64,000 bases of DNA. Origin: Eutrigla gurnardus (lineage: Eukaryota > Chordata > Actinopteri > Perciformes > Triglidae). Positions within the stretch are counted from its first letter, which is position 1. Every line of letters begins with the position of its first letter. Positions 44,820 to 55,975 of the stretch are shown one piece after another. The notes under the pieces are model-generated. The model had not been told where the DNA came from. It did not search any database and worked only from the letters and a program-made list of their open reading frames with translations. Both the position numbers and the translations under genes were made by a program. The DNA lies in NCBI GenBank assembly GCA_963514095.1, contig OY741277.1:14711961-14775960 (forward strand). Reading direction: 5' to 3'.

Positions 44820-45275
44820 TCAGAACCCAAACAAGTGAGACAGCATATTTTCCAAAGTATGCAAGAACAAAAACAAAGTCAACAGAATAAACAGTTTGGA
44901 GAGGCTGATGGAAAAACAAGGATGGTCAAACTGGATGCGGAGGGGAGGCCTGGACCTCCTGACTCCTAGTCCCCAGTGCAGGTTAGGTTCGAGTTCACAC
45001 CGAATCTCCAGAGCTGGGAGTTCAGCAGTCTCACATCCTGCGGGATGTCCACGAGCCTGGTGGTCCTGGACCAGATGCTGCAGTACCATCTGCTGGATGG
45101 CAGCATAGAGCTGGTGTCTGGGCTGATCTGGGCGTCGGCCTTCTGCCTAGTCAGGTCCTCCCTGATGTGAACCCAGAGGGACCAGAATCTACTGACTCTC
45201 CACCGTAGTGCTGTTGGTGTTGATGGGGGTGTGTGCTTCTCCCCGTTGCTTGCTGCTTCCCACAATCAGCCCAGA
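44820..45275 (-). mobile_element. Degenerate LINE 3' fragment
   Basis: On the minus strand the translation shows WVHIREDLT, then SSMLPSSRWY, RTTRL and PQDVRLLNS. These correspond in order to conserved blocks at the C-terminus of L2/Rex-like LINEs (LGVxIxEDLTW, LPSGRRYR, RTTRM, PQAVRLLNS), with the stretch between the first two blocks deleted. It is a dead, internally deleted copy, followed by a possible 3' untranslated region. Confidence 0.6.
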
Positions 45276-46177
45276 ACAGACAAATCAAACATTGGCTCGA
45301 GTGAGAGACTTGAATTCACATTCTTGCATAACCTGAAGGCCGTAGTTTGGAGGAGTGAGTGGAGGGGTTTTCAGTTTGTTGCAGTTTGCAAGCAAACTGG
45401 TAGATGAAACTCTCACTGGATATTTAAAAGGCCCTAATTGGGTTCTTCAGAAATATGACCAACCAGCTTGGTATCACCCCATGTCTACGAGGGGTGCAGT
45501 TGATGACTAAAATGATGGGAAAAGTTACATTTTCAAAATAAAGCTAATATTAAGATGTTAATTTAGTTAGCTCAGGCACTTGTGAACATGTAGCTCCAAT
45601 TACAGGAATATGGTTAGCCTAACACTGGATTCTTTACCCTGCTGGTAGCACATCCCACCATGCAGCAGCTTTTCAATACGTTTCTGTTACCAGACGAAAG
45701 TGACACAAAATGCTAAATTTTTTCCCCTTCTGACCTGAGAGGCTTATTTGCACTGTCTCCTTCCACAAAATCGAAAGCATTGGCGCAAGAGCTCCTTCCT
45801 TTTTTTACGACGTTAGTGGAGGTGTGTTTTTTTTTTTATATATGATGTGGCTGGTCCTCCACAACTCACTACAGGAAACCCTAACCGGCTGATCACGCAG
45901 CGGTTACACACAGATGACCCCAGTCAGCTTCTCATGTGACTTCTACAAACAGATGGCCGCAGAGTGATGATTTAGGTGTGTCACAATGAAGGGGGTGAAT
46001 CACTTATGCAATCAAATATTTGAGGTTGTGCATTTGTTTGTGGTGCGATGGATAAGCGTGTTTCTTGTTGGGCAGGGTTCCTCCGGACACTCACTGCGGC
46101 TTCTACTCCATTATCTCTTTGCACATTAATCATTCATTTCTAACTGTAAGTAACAAGGACACCATGGAGAATCATAG
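45276..46177. other. Spacer between zup1 3' end and LINE fragment
   Basis: No gene or named repeat is recognised. It includes a T run near 45829. Confidence 0.4.
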
Positions 46178-46183
46178 TTTATT
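46178..46183 (-). terminator. zup1 polyadenylation signal
   Basis: TTTATT on the plus strand reads AATAAA on the minus strand, 140 bases after the zup1 stop codon. Confidence 0.6.
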
Positions 46184-46322
46184 AAAAAAAATACAAAAAA
46201 ATGTACATAATAAAATGTATTAGCAAATAACTAGATTAAATAGTTCCTGAAGAGACACATCAAATGCATGTTCACATTCAAAACAAACAAGATAGAAGAG
46301 ATAAAGAAAAGCACGATCCTGT

Positions 46323-49300
46323 TCATGGGATCCTTTCAGCACATAATGTCCTGGAGTTCAAGATGCTAATCTGTAAAGACAAAAGGAAAGCTTTGCTGAT
46401 ACACAGATGAATGACATTGTATTGTACGCTGATTCATCAAACATCTGATTCAAGATCTCCGAACAATTGCAACACGCAAACCCGCTCTTCAGTTTGATTG
46501 ATGATAGAACAAGTTGCATCATGTTCCGTCACATTTCATTCTCAACCTTTCAGCTCCTTTTTTTTTTTAAAATCACATACTTATCTGTTCTCACCTGTTT
46601 CTCCTCAGCAGACAGCATGCCCTGCACCGCCACCACCTGGTACTGTTTGTGCCGCAAGCTGCACGGGAACTTCCTAATGTGGCGGACGGCTGGTGAGATG
46701 GTGTCCCTGCTCAGCAGCTTCCTGGTGTCCGCTGATGAGGTTCCAGGATCCAGAAGCAGCAGGCACAGGCTCCCATTCTTCTTCTGCTCCAAGCCCACTA
46801 TAGAACGGCTGTGACCTGCAGGAGGAAACAATATTGGTTAAACATGGGATATGACCTTTTCATACGGTCTCAACTGGGAGATAACGATAGTGTTGCACAC
46901 GGTTGTTCACATGGAAAGTGACCAAGAAAGAGAGGTAGAGTGGAGGTCAAACCCTGGCTGCGGTCTCGCCTCCACACAGCTGACCAATCATGGCATTGAA
47001 GTGCGTGTGAATTTTCGGATTTTGGAAAGGGAGAGAAATTGTGGGATACAGCTCCCACAATTCCAGTGTAAAGGTGAGGGGGGAGGAGGTTTCAGACACA
47101 ATCCAGCCATCTGACAAGCACTTCTGATAGTGCACAGAAAGCCACAGAATAGTTATCTTCTCTTTCAGTGAGAGGACTTTCTGTGTCCTTTAGACAAGCC
47201 TGTGACTTTCGGATTTTTAAAAGGACAAAAAGTTATAACCCACATGAGTTTATTATTAACAAAACAAGTGCAATGACACTTGAGTCACTGTATTATATGA
47301 CCTTATATATATTATGACCTTTTCAAATCAAACCCATATAAATCCAGCCAGGAGATTAAACTCGGTATAGGTAAAGGTCAACTGCCAGCGTAGCAGATAG
47401 GTTTTCCTTGTATGAAGAAATATTATTTTTAAAAAGAAATCGCTAAATTACAAGTAGGGATTAAGGTTACATGATGTATTCCATATGCCTACTCTGGCAC
47501 TACTGAAGCATTCTACAGATTTCAAGTGGCAGACAAGGGCAGAAAACGTTCCTCAACTCTCCTCAGAATATGTGAACATCTTTTTACATAAGATGTTAAT
47601 ACCAAATTTGTGCAAGATAAGAGTGGAAATTGTCTGAACCAGTCGTGGCCTCTCCTACAGTCCACAGTCAGGGTCTATAGATGCACTTGAGTAACTTGAC
47701 ACTGACTTTAAAAACAGTGAATACAGGAAACCTGAACTCAAACTTGTTGAACACAAACCCGATAACCTGGCCATTAGGTTTACAATTAATTTTTTAAGGA
47801 TGTCAGTCTCACTTTATAAACCCTATAAAAAGGAGCAAAAACAAAAACTTTAAAGACTGATGAGATACTTTCAAAAATGCTTCTAAGGTTTCACCCCTGA
47901 TGACGTCAAGCAGTCTCAATATTATTGAAGGAACGCAGAAGGATTCACACAAAAATAAGACAAATGTCCATTCAAGTGTATTAAGACCTCACCGACATGT
48001 ATATTGAAGGTATAAGGTGATGTTGCGGTGTACCTTGGTGCTGCAGGTAAAGCGGGGGCAGGGAGGTGTGGATGAGTCTGGGGGGCAGTCTGCTGCTCCT
48101 GCTGGACTGGAAGTACTGCTTCACCCAGTCAAACAGCCGGGGGTGGGTGTCACCTGGGCCTGTCGGCTTGTGGAAGTCAAGGATGCGGGCACTGAAAAAT
48201 ACAACCATTCTTTGTCTTACTTTTAAGTGACACAATATCCAGCTTCATCAAGATTTTTTAATCACTAAACTACACTACGACTATAATATGAGCAGAATGA
48301 GATTCTGGAGCCGTAACTGAATGTCTGCAAAGAAAAATTCAGGGGTCCTTGTCTATTATTTATTTATTTTTTTTATTAGTATTATTGTCACTTGTGCTGG
48401 AATTTCATTCAGCAAGATATGCAAAGGATGCAGTAAATCTGGCAACTTCAGTTTAGAATTCAGAAGGACAAGCAAACAAGACGAACAGACAATTATGCGG
48501 AACTTGGACTTCTTCTAGCTACCACACGTTTATGTACATAAAATGCATTCGATTACAATTGGCAAAGAAGGAGCTGCAGCACCTCCCCCTGAAAAATGAA
48601 AACCATGCCAGGAGACCTGGGAGGGAAGCTTGTCGGCGAGCTTCTGGTGGCTGGGCCTTGGCCAGTGGGGCACACCCTGAACCAATGACAGAGAGTGGCT
48701 GACGTGTGGGCCCACCACCCGCATGGATAGGTACTGGACAGGCAGGGAACTAGAAGGACTGGCAGACTAGGTCCAGGGATGTAGAATATCATTCCTCTGG
48801 CGGGGAAGTAGCCAGACATAATGATGAGATGGAGTGGTTACCAACTAGATATATCTACACATTGCACTGGGTTTAGAGAGGGCCTGGACTCTCGTTTCCA
48901 GGAGTTCCCTACGATGAGATGCACTGTGTGGGTGTGGGGAATCTCATGACCACGGCAGCCGTTGGGGGTGAGGGTTGACACTTACTCTGGCTGCGTGGAG
49001 AACTACTGACTGAATGTCATGTGGTGAAATGAGCAATTTGAGGAACTCCTTAAATCGTGCCCAAAACATCCTCCGGAGAGGAGGCAGTGATCATGAGCTT
49101 TGTGTAGTGACTTAAAGAATGACCCGATAGATATAAGCGGCCTGAATTAGTTTCCTCCTGGTGGAGGGAGGGAGGGAGGGATAACTTTATTAATCCTGGC
49201 AGAAAATGCTACAGCAGCTTAGAGCAAAAAACAACTTATCAAAATGACAACAACCAGTCCCCTCTGTGTCAATGTCCTGACACAGAGGGGACTGGTTGTG

Positions 49301-52300
49301 CAAGACAATGGCATGTGGGAGGAAGAACCTCCTGTGGCCGAAGCAGAGCTGGATCAGCTGCTGAAAGTGCTCCACTAATATAGAAAAAAAAGTCTCAAAA
49401 TAATTTTACCCTCCGTATGTAAACTCATGTCATTCACACATTATTGCTTGGCTCTTCATGTCACATGACACCGCCTGAAATGGTGTACTTAAAACACACT
49501 AATTAGCGTTGTGCTCACCCGATTCCCAGAGAGGTGAGGAGGGCGTAGATCTCCGTGGCTCCGATCCAGGCTCGCGTTCCCTGCAGCCGCTGCTTGAAGT
49601 GGGACGCACCATGTGGATCCAGTCCTTCTTTCCAAGCCTCCTCAATCATACTCTGCACCCGAGGTATGCTCGGTACTGCGTTCTCTGGAGGGGATTGAAA
49701 GCATCAAGTAAACGGAAAGAACCAACAGGTGTATAGGTGCAAACCTGGAGACAACTCAATCCCAAAAACCATGAAGGAGTTTTTTACCATTTACTAATTT
49801 TTAGTTTATCTGTAGTCATAGCTCACTTATTCTTCTTATGTGATCAGTGTTAAAGGGAGAACTCCAACCTTGATGTACCATTCCTTCCTGGTAGTGAACT
49901 TCTAGTACATCAATTAAACATTATAAACTTTAATTATTTATAATATATTATATTACTTTCCAACTGCGTGATATGATATCCTGCTGAGATACTTATCATA
50001 GCTTTGGCACCTGATAGCAGAGTGTTAGTCATTGCTGTCATTTTGCACTCGCTGAAAACAGTCCTACGGGAGGAGAGATACTAATCTCAACAACAATAGT
50101 GTCCCCAGGTTAGAATGCAGAACGAGGACATGCTGTTAGGTAGGCAACATGGTTGTAGACACACCCAGCTGAATGAATGTAAAGTGCATTATCATGCTTA
50201 TATTGTGGCTAAGCAGAGGAAAAATGTGTTTGATTAAATCCTCACCTATTTCAGCACAACAACCATCAACGTAAAAATAAAGTGGATAGACTGACTCCTT
50301 ACACAATGACCTACACTAGTTTAAAATACTATACATATTAAAATATTGGACAAAACTACCATACATTTTTCAATATTTACTTTAGAGAGAATCTATAGAA
50401 TAATCTAGAATTTATTTGAAACAAGCCTATATTAGATACCTTCATTTATAATATATTTGAGTGTTTTATTTTGTCATTGATGTTGACCTTTCATCTTGCA
50501 AAACCAAAACGTTTCCACAGCACTAACTTATTTATGTCCTACTCGCCACTCTCCTGAGCACACTCACACAGCCAGCCTTTATTTGTGTATGCTGGAAGTT
50601 TTTTTCCTTTCGATTTCCACATGGAATGTTCAAAAAAAGCACATCAAACAAACAAAGATGGAGTGTTTTGCAAGAAAACGGCTGATTTCAATCAGATATT
50701 ATGCAGTGGTGATTGTGCACCTTTGAGGAGGGGAGCGTATGCATCTATTGTTTGCAGAGAGGAGACGAGCATCTGCAGGTTTCTGTATCCACAGCCCCAT
50801 CCTTTATCCCCCGCCGAGGAGCAGTAGTGGTCGGTGTCAGCACTCAGCCACACATGGACACAGTCTCTGGCTTCAGTCTGGTAATATGCATGCAATGCTC
50901 TCACCACACCTAAACAGAGAGGAGAACATGTGAAACCATTTCAGTTCAGTACATTCCAGTCGCAGTTGCCAACCAGGAGCAGTCACAGCTCACTGACCAT
51001 GAATCAACAGGTGCTGAATGCTTAAATCTTTGAGAGTGATCTCTGAGATATGATACTCAGAGCAGAGGGATTGCCTCCACATGGCTCTCAACACGGAGAC
51101 GGCTGAGCCGGCAGCTGGAATCTCACGGTTTTAACAGCACTAACAGAGCTGTTTACATAGAGCAGACACCAACAATGAACTGCAACATTCCCAGTTTGAG
51201 TTTCCCCCTCTCCTGTCATCTCTCTGTACCAGCCCAATATAAATAACAATTATAATAGCAAAAAACACTTACAAAGGAAATGCAATGTGACGGGATTACA
51301 AGTGTGAATGCTGAGGTCACATATAGGGTTGCATACACACTTTTTCTCTGCAGAGCTGACAATAGTTTGGATAAGCTTCTGAATGAAGCACATGTCATTA
51401 GGTGAATCAATACACACACATATACATGCATGTGTGGCATGTATTGTAGCAGCCTATCCCCACAACCAAGACAATGGCAGAGATTAACTAAAAGAACATT
51501 TTGTGAAAGTTGAGGGAATGCTGAAGAACTGGTTTGGGATAAGGACGTGGACTGAAACGGGGAGTTGACAAAAGGCAGGAAATCTGAAAGATTGGAACAT
51601 GAACTCAACAGACCTGATTCATCAATGACCAGTCTCTCTTTAGCATAACTGACAATCAATCAACCGCATTTGCATTGCGCCTTTCATGCAGGTTAGTACA
51701 GTTCCAAGTCCTTCACAGGTGACTGACAGGCTGAAAACAATTGACATTGTTGACAATACTTTCAGTGAGCAGTGATCACAGCAGTGGCTACATAAAGTGT
51801 AATACGGACCCTATTTTGAACCGTACATAGTACTCCAGTGCAACATTTCAGTGACTTGCAAAAGCCTCTCATCTTAGACATCGATCAACTGTCTCTCGAA
51901 CACAATTTGAACGGTCAGTCACGTCTAGCAATTGATATAAGAAGTGATCAAAAAAGTGCTAAACTAGTGAAGCTGTTATCAGACCTAAAGGTCTGTAATT
52001 TCCAAAACAAGTATTTCAAGAATTATGCATTTTCTCTGCAAACACTGGAGTACCAAACTGATTTACTGTCAGCACTTAACAAAAAATGTCCATCTACTCT
52101 AATTCCCAACTCTTTAAATCTCTGCATCGCATATTCAATGTTGTCCTCAACCCCAATCCATCTAGTGAGACCAAAATTAAGAGGCTAGATCAATGAAGAG
52201 CTCTAGTAAACAGTTTCAACATAATCATAGTGATTGTATACATATGAATGGTGACATATGAATCTGTCCTTTAGGAGCACACAGTTGTCTTCACCTTATC

Positions 52301-55300
52301 TTAAACTGCTGCCAAAACCACGCTGCAATGCACAGATTTCAGACTCATACTAATTGTTTATGCACTCAGCTGAAGTTTCCGAGACCAGACTTGTACCTGT
52401 CCTTCCATCAAACTCTAAGTCATATGATGATGACAAAGCTTATGAATTGTTTGCATGAGGATGCTGGATAGTCATTTTGTTGATAGCATCACTTGTAGGA
52501 CTTTGGCAATGACGGGAACACAGGAATGACAGAGTTGAAACTTGTATTGCCTGAACCTGCGATGTTTTTGTCGGGAATGCACGAACATACCCTGAGTTCT
52601 GGTTCTGCCATCATCAACCCCTGTGGCCAGAGACTCCATCATCTCAGCCCTCTTACAGTGAAACTCTGCGGGGGCCATAAGACCCCTGGACACAGCTTTC
52701 TCCATAGTCCTCTCCATCTGTCTGCAGTAGCCCCCTGTGCCGTCAAGTCCAAACTGCCTCTGCACAAACAACATACCACACAGCTCAGGTTGACAGATAC
52801 ACTGCCCTCCAGGTGATCCCTGGGACTATTTGGACAGTGAGGATTAAGTAGGGCTGCACAATATATTGCTTCTTATCACCATAGTAATGTCAACTTCTGT
52901 GATAGTCATTGCAAAAGACTGCGATTGATACTGCACTTTTTATTTTTTAAATATTGGCCTTTTGTTTTCAGCTCCTTGTTCAATAAAAGTATATCATAAA
53001 TAACTTTCTCTCATTTTATTTTTACTCAGCTAAAGTAAAAGCTATTTCTTTTACTTTAGCATATTATCCTCATATATACACTAAAGGATGGAATGGTAGT
53101 CCTTTTATAGTATAAGTACATGGTACCCCTAATGTTTAAACAGGGCAGCAGGACAGTGAAGCTCTATAATTATATTATAACCATTATGAAGGTAAACCCT
53201 CAAATTAATGCTCAGAATTTGGAAATCCAACAAAAAAGCATCACTGTCCAAACGCACTTATGGTCTGCACAGTAGGCGTGCTCTACTATACAATCTATAC
53301 CTGCAGCTTCTTGAACTCCTCTTTCTCCTGCTGGGCCTCCTCCTGCCTCCTCCTCTGCTCCTCCTCCTGCTGAAGCCGTCTGGCCAGCTTCAGGTCAGAG
53401 CTGGGGCTCCCTGCAGACAAACATGTGAACCAAGGGCTAAGGACGGTATAAGATGTGAGATGAGGAGTGTGCATCAGATCAGAGAGCTACAAAGGACGGA
53501 CGGACCTGAGTGACTTACGTAGCAGGGAGGTATGAACATATGCCCACCTGATAAGCTAACAGCAGCTCCATCGTCTAAATGCAGTTCCACATGTTCTTGC
53601 AGAGAGAAGCTGTTACTGCAGATAACAGAGCACATGGGGCACTCGAATCTCTTCTCTCCTACAAAACAGATTAGCAACTCCATGTTATTATCTCTGCCAG
53701 GAGAATAATGCAAGTGGTTACATGTGTGTGCGTGCCTCCTAGTTCATTCAAGAGTCTCATTTTATTTTCAGTCTAATTTATATGCTTTTCTGGCTAAGGA
53801 ATTATGTATACACAGTGTGAAACATGTGGGTGATTATCTGAGAGAGAAATGTCCCAGCATGCCCTTGACCCCCAGTAGTTATCAGACCCACCCAATGCCT
53901 ATACCCTGGTCCCAGAATCTAAGGTCCTCAGCCTTGGGTCTGCTTACTCCCATACTAGCCTGCCTGGGGACAGCCTCCACCCTTAGGAACTCTCTTCTGG
54001 CAGAGATCCGTAACGCTGCATCTACTTAACTTGTTCACCTTTGGACTCAGTTAACTCCGTTATTCCTGGCAAACGCTGCTACCTTTATTTTCAGTTCTTG
54101 TGTTTTTTGTTTTCCGTCTGCCTCCATATGTGTCCAGGGATCTGCATCAGTAAATAATCAGTATTTTGATAAAAAATATCTAAAAACAGAAGCAATACCT
54201 CAACAATACTGTCGGTGTTGATTATTACAGGCATTCTATTTAGGAAATACACAATTATTATGATAATAAGAAATTATGATCCCATTACATTCCAAGAAAC
54301 CAGGGTGGTGTCAGGGTCATCATTATAGTGAATGATCTCTATTGAAAGAACTACTGTGAATATGTTATCCTTGGTTAGGCGGAGAGATCACCAAGGTCAG
54401 TAGGATTCATCCTCTCTGGACTGTGAACATAAGTGCAAAATGTCATGGGAATCCATCCAATAATTGTTGAGCTTTTTCAACCTGGAACTAATATTGGACC
54501 AACAGACGGACATTGCAATTCCAACAGTTTGCATGCAATGATTTTGCCTTTGCTTGTAGAAATGAAGATACGTCCACCTTGGATGAACAAACTACATTGC
54601 GTTGTTATCTACATACTACCCAGCAGCCATAACATCAACACCGTGCCATGCGAGGAGTAAACAAAGACACACCTGAGAGACTGCTGACTGATGGTGATGT
54701 CACAGCTGGTGAACACGCCTCCAGTGTTGACCCTGAACAAACAATAAGTCATGAATAAAGGTACACTATGTACTAACTCTTCACTAACAAACAATGAGCT
54801 CTCCTATCCCCTATAATCTCTGCTGACTAGGTTGCAGTGGCGTCACATGACCAAATAGAGACATTGGACAATATCAACATACAGCAATCATCACTGCATA
54901 TTTGTAGGCATATATGCGAAAAGCACTAAAGAAAACACTAAATTGATCATTTAATTTAATCGTTTTTGTTGTTTATTTCTAGTTTATGTAGAATAAGCAT
55001 ATGCTTTTGTTAGTGACTCCTACTGACTGTTTGACCCCCCAAAAAGGAAGCCATGACAATGCCTGACATGGTTAGTATTAGAGACTTGCCCAGCTCCTAC
55101 AGAGTAACAGTGTGCTGATTAAAGCAGGTGTCACGGTGACTGACTGGCAGCAAATCTAAGAGGGAAGAAAAGTTACCGTCAGCCGAGTGCTGCTGTTCAC
55201 GTAGATGCAACTCAACGTGCTCCTGCAGGACGACACAGCTGCTGCAGACCAGCGCACACATGGGGCAGGAGAACAGCTTATCTGTAACAGACAGACTCCA

Positions 55301-55878
55301 AGTCAACTTTGTCATCAAATTTTGAAACGAAGTGTGAAAAAGTTTCAATCACCTTTTCTAGGTGAAGACAGCCGCTTCTGTTTGGCTTCGCTGTGCTGAG
55401 ATTTATTTCTACAATTGTCCTTATTCAGGAGCTCTGCACACTTCTGTCTTTTTTCATTGATCTGTGTTGTAGAAGTGATGGGTGCAGTCTCCCCAGTTGA
55501 TGAACCCCCGCTTTCTGTTGTACCCCTCTGCTTAGGTCGCACTGAGTTTCTGGTGACTTGAAAGGCGACGGCGGGCGATGCTTCACCAGCTGTGTCACAG
55601 CTGTCCTCAGCCGAGCAGGACTGAGGAGCCTGGGTCTTTTTGCTCTCGCGTACACCGGCGTTTGTTCCGGCTAGGCAGCCTGAGCGCGCCGCGTCCTGGG
55701 CCCCGTGCTGCGTCTCCGGATGTGCGGCGCTGATGTGGACGCAGAGTTCATCATAGGACACTCCAGACAGGGAACAGAGAGGGCACTGCATGTCGTTTTC
55801 CAGGTGGCTGAGAAGGAGATGCGTCCTCATGTCTTCCTCCAACATAATCTCCTCGCCACAGATTTCACAGGTCAGCAT
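46323..55878 (-). CDS. zup1: Zinc finger-containing ubiquitin peptidase 1 (ZUP1/ZUFSP)
   Basis: Cysteine deubiquitinase with UfSP-like fold, specific for K63 chains and linked to genome stability. Exons: 55878-55353, 55281-55177, 54732-54673, 53658-53548, 53410-53301, 52759-52591, 50909-50721, 49684-49519, 48191-48034, 46815-46595, 46370-46323. Phases close to 620 aa; human is about 578. The start MLTCEICGEEI is a C2H2 finger, and a second finger begins CPLCSLSGVSYDEL. Two tandem similar fingers (SCPMC and ECPMC, each ending LQEHVELHL) follow, then a charged helix LARRLQQEEEQRRRQEE before the MIU-like region. Catalytic Cys is about residue 400 in DKGWGCGYRN, His about 533 in GHSRS and Asp about 554 in LLDPG, all intact. 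The end, AERIP, matches human AEKIP. The 60-bp exon 3 is symmetrical and the least certain. Non-coding exons upstream are likely. Confidence 0.95.
48590..49140. other. Repeat-like sequence in zup1 intron 8
   Basis: GC-richer than its surroundings, with no open frame. It has the look of an old transposon remnant, but no motif I can name is present. Confidence 0.3.
49155..49380 (-). mobile_element. LINE-like 3' tail with perfect hairpin
   Basis: On the minus strand this begins with GGAGCACTTTCAGCAGCTGA, continues through a perfect 22-bp inverted repeat, and ends TTAATAAAGTTATCCCTCCC followed by CCCT repeats, the form of a non-LTR element terminus. Coding sequence is too short to assign a clade. 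It lies in zup1 intron 8, in the same orientation as the gene. Confidence 0.45.
49250..49299. repeat. Perfect 22-bp inverted repeat, 6-base loop
   Basis: The arms 49250-49271 and 49278-49299 are exact reverse complements: the left arm reads ACAACCAGTCCCCTCTGTGT then CA, around the loop ATGTCC. It lies inside the LINE-like tail at 49155-49380. Confidence 0.95.
54363..54530 (+). repeat. Dispersed fish repeat fragment
   Basis: Contains GGCGGAGAGATCACCAAGG, AGTAGGATTCATCCTCTCTG, a central block AAAATGTCATGGGAATCCAT, and then a GTTGAGCTTTTTCAACC segment. I recognise the layout as a common teleost interspersed repeat. The shorter copy at 30145-30210 shares two of the blocks in the same order. It lies in zup1 intron 3. 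Confidence 0.5.
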
Positions 55879-55886
55879 GGCTGCAG

Positions 55887-55888
<2 letters not shown>

Positions 55889-55973
<85 letters not shown>
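55889..55973. repeat. CA microsatellite beside the zup1 start codon
   Basis: About 42 uninterrupted CA units on the plus strand (TG in the zup1 sense direction), ending ten bases before the zup1 ATG. The intervening GGGCTGCAGCC contains a possible acceptor (CTGCAG). Confidence 0.95.

Positions 55974-55975
<2 letters not shown>

Noticed and set aside
51838..52188. 116-codon plus-strand frame inside zup1 intron 6
   Set aside because: No domain, start context or splice support; AT-rich chance frame antisense to the gene.
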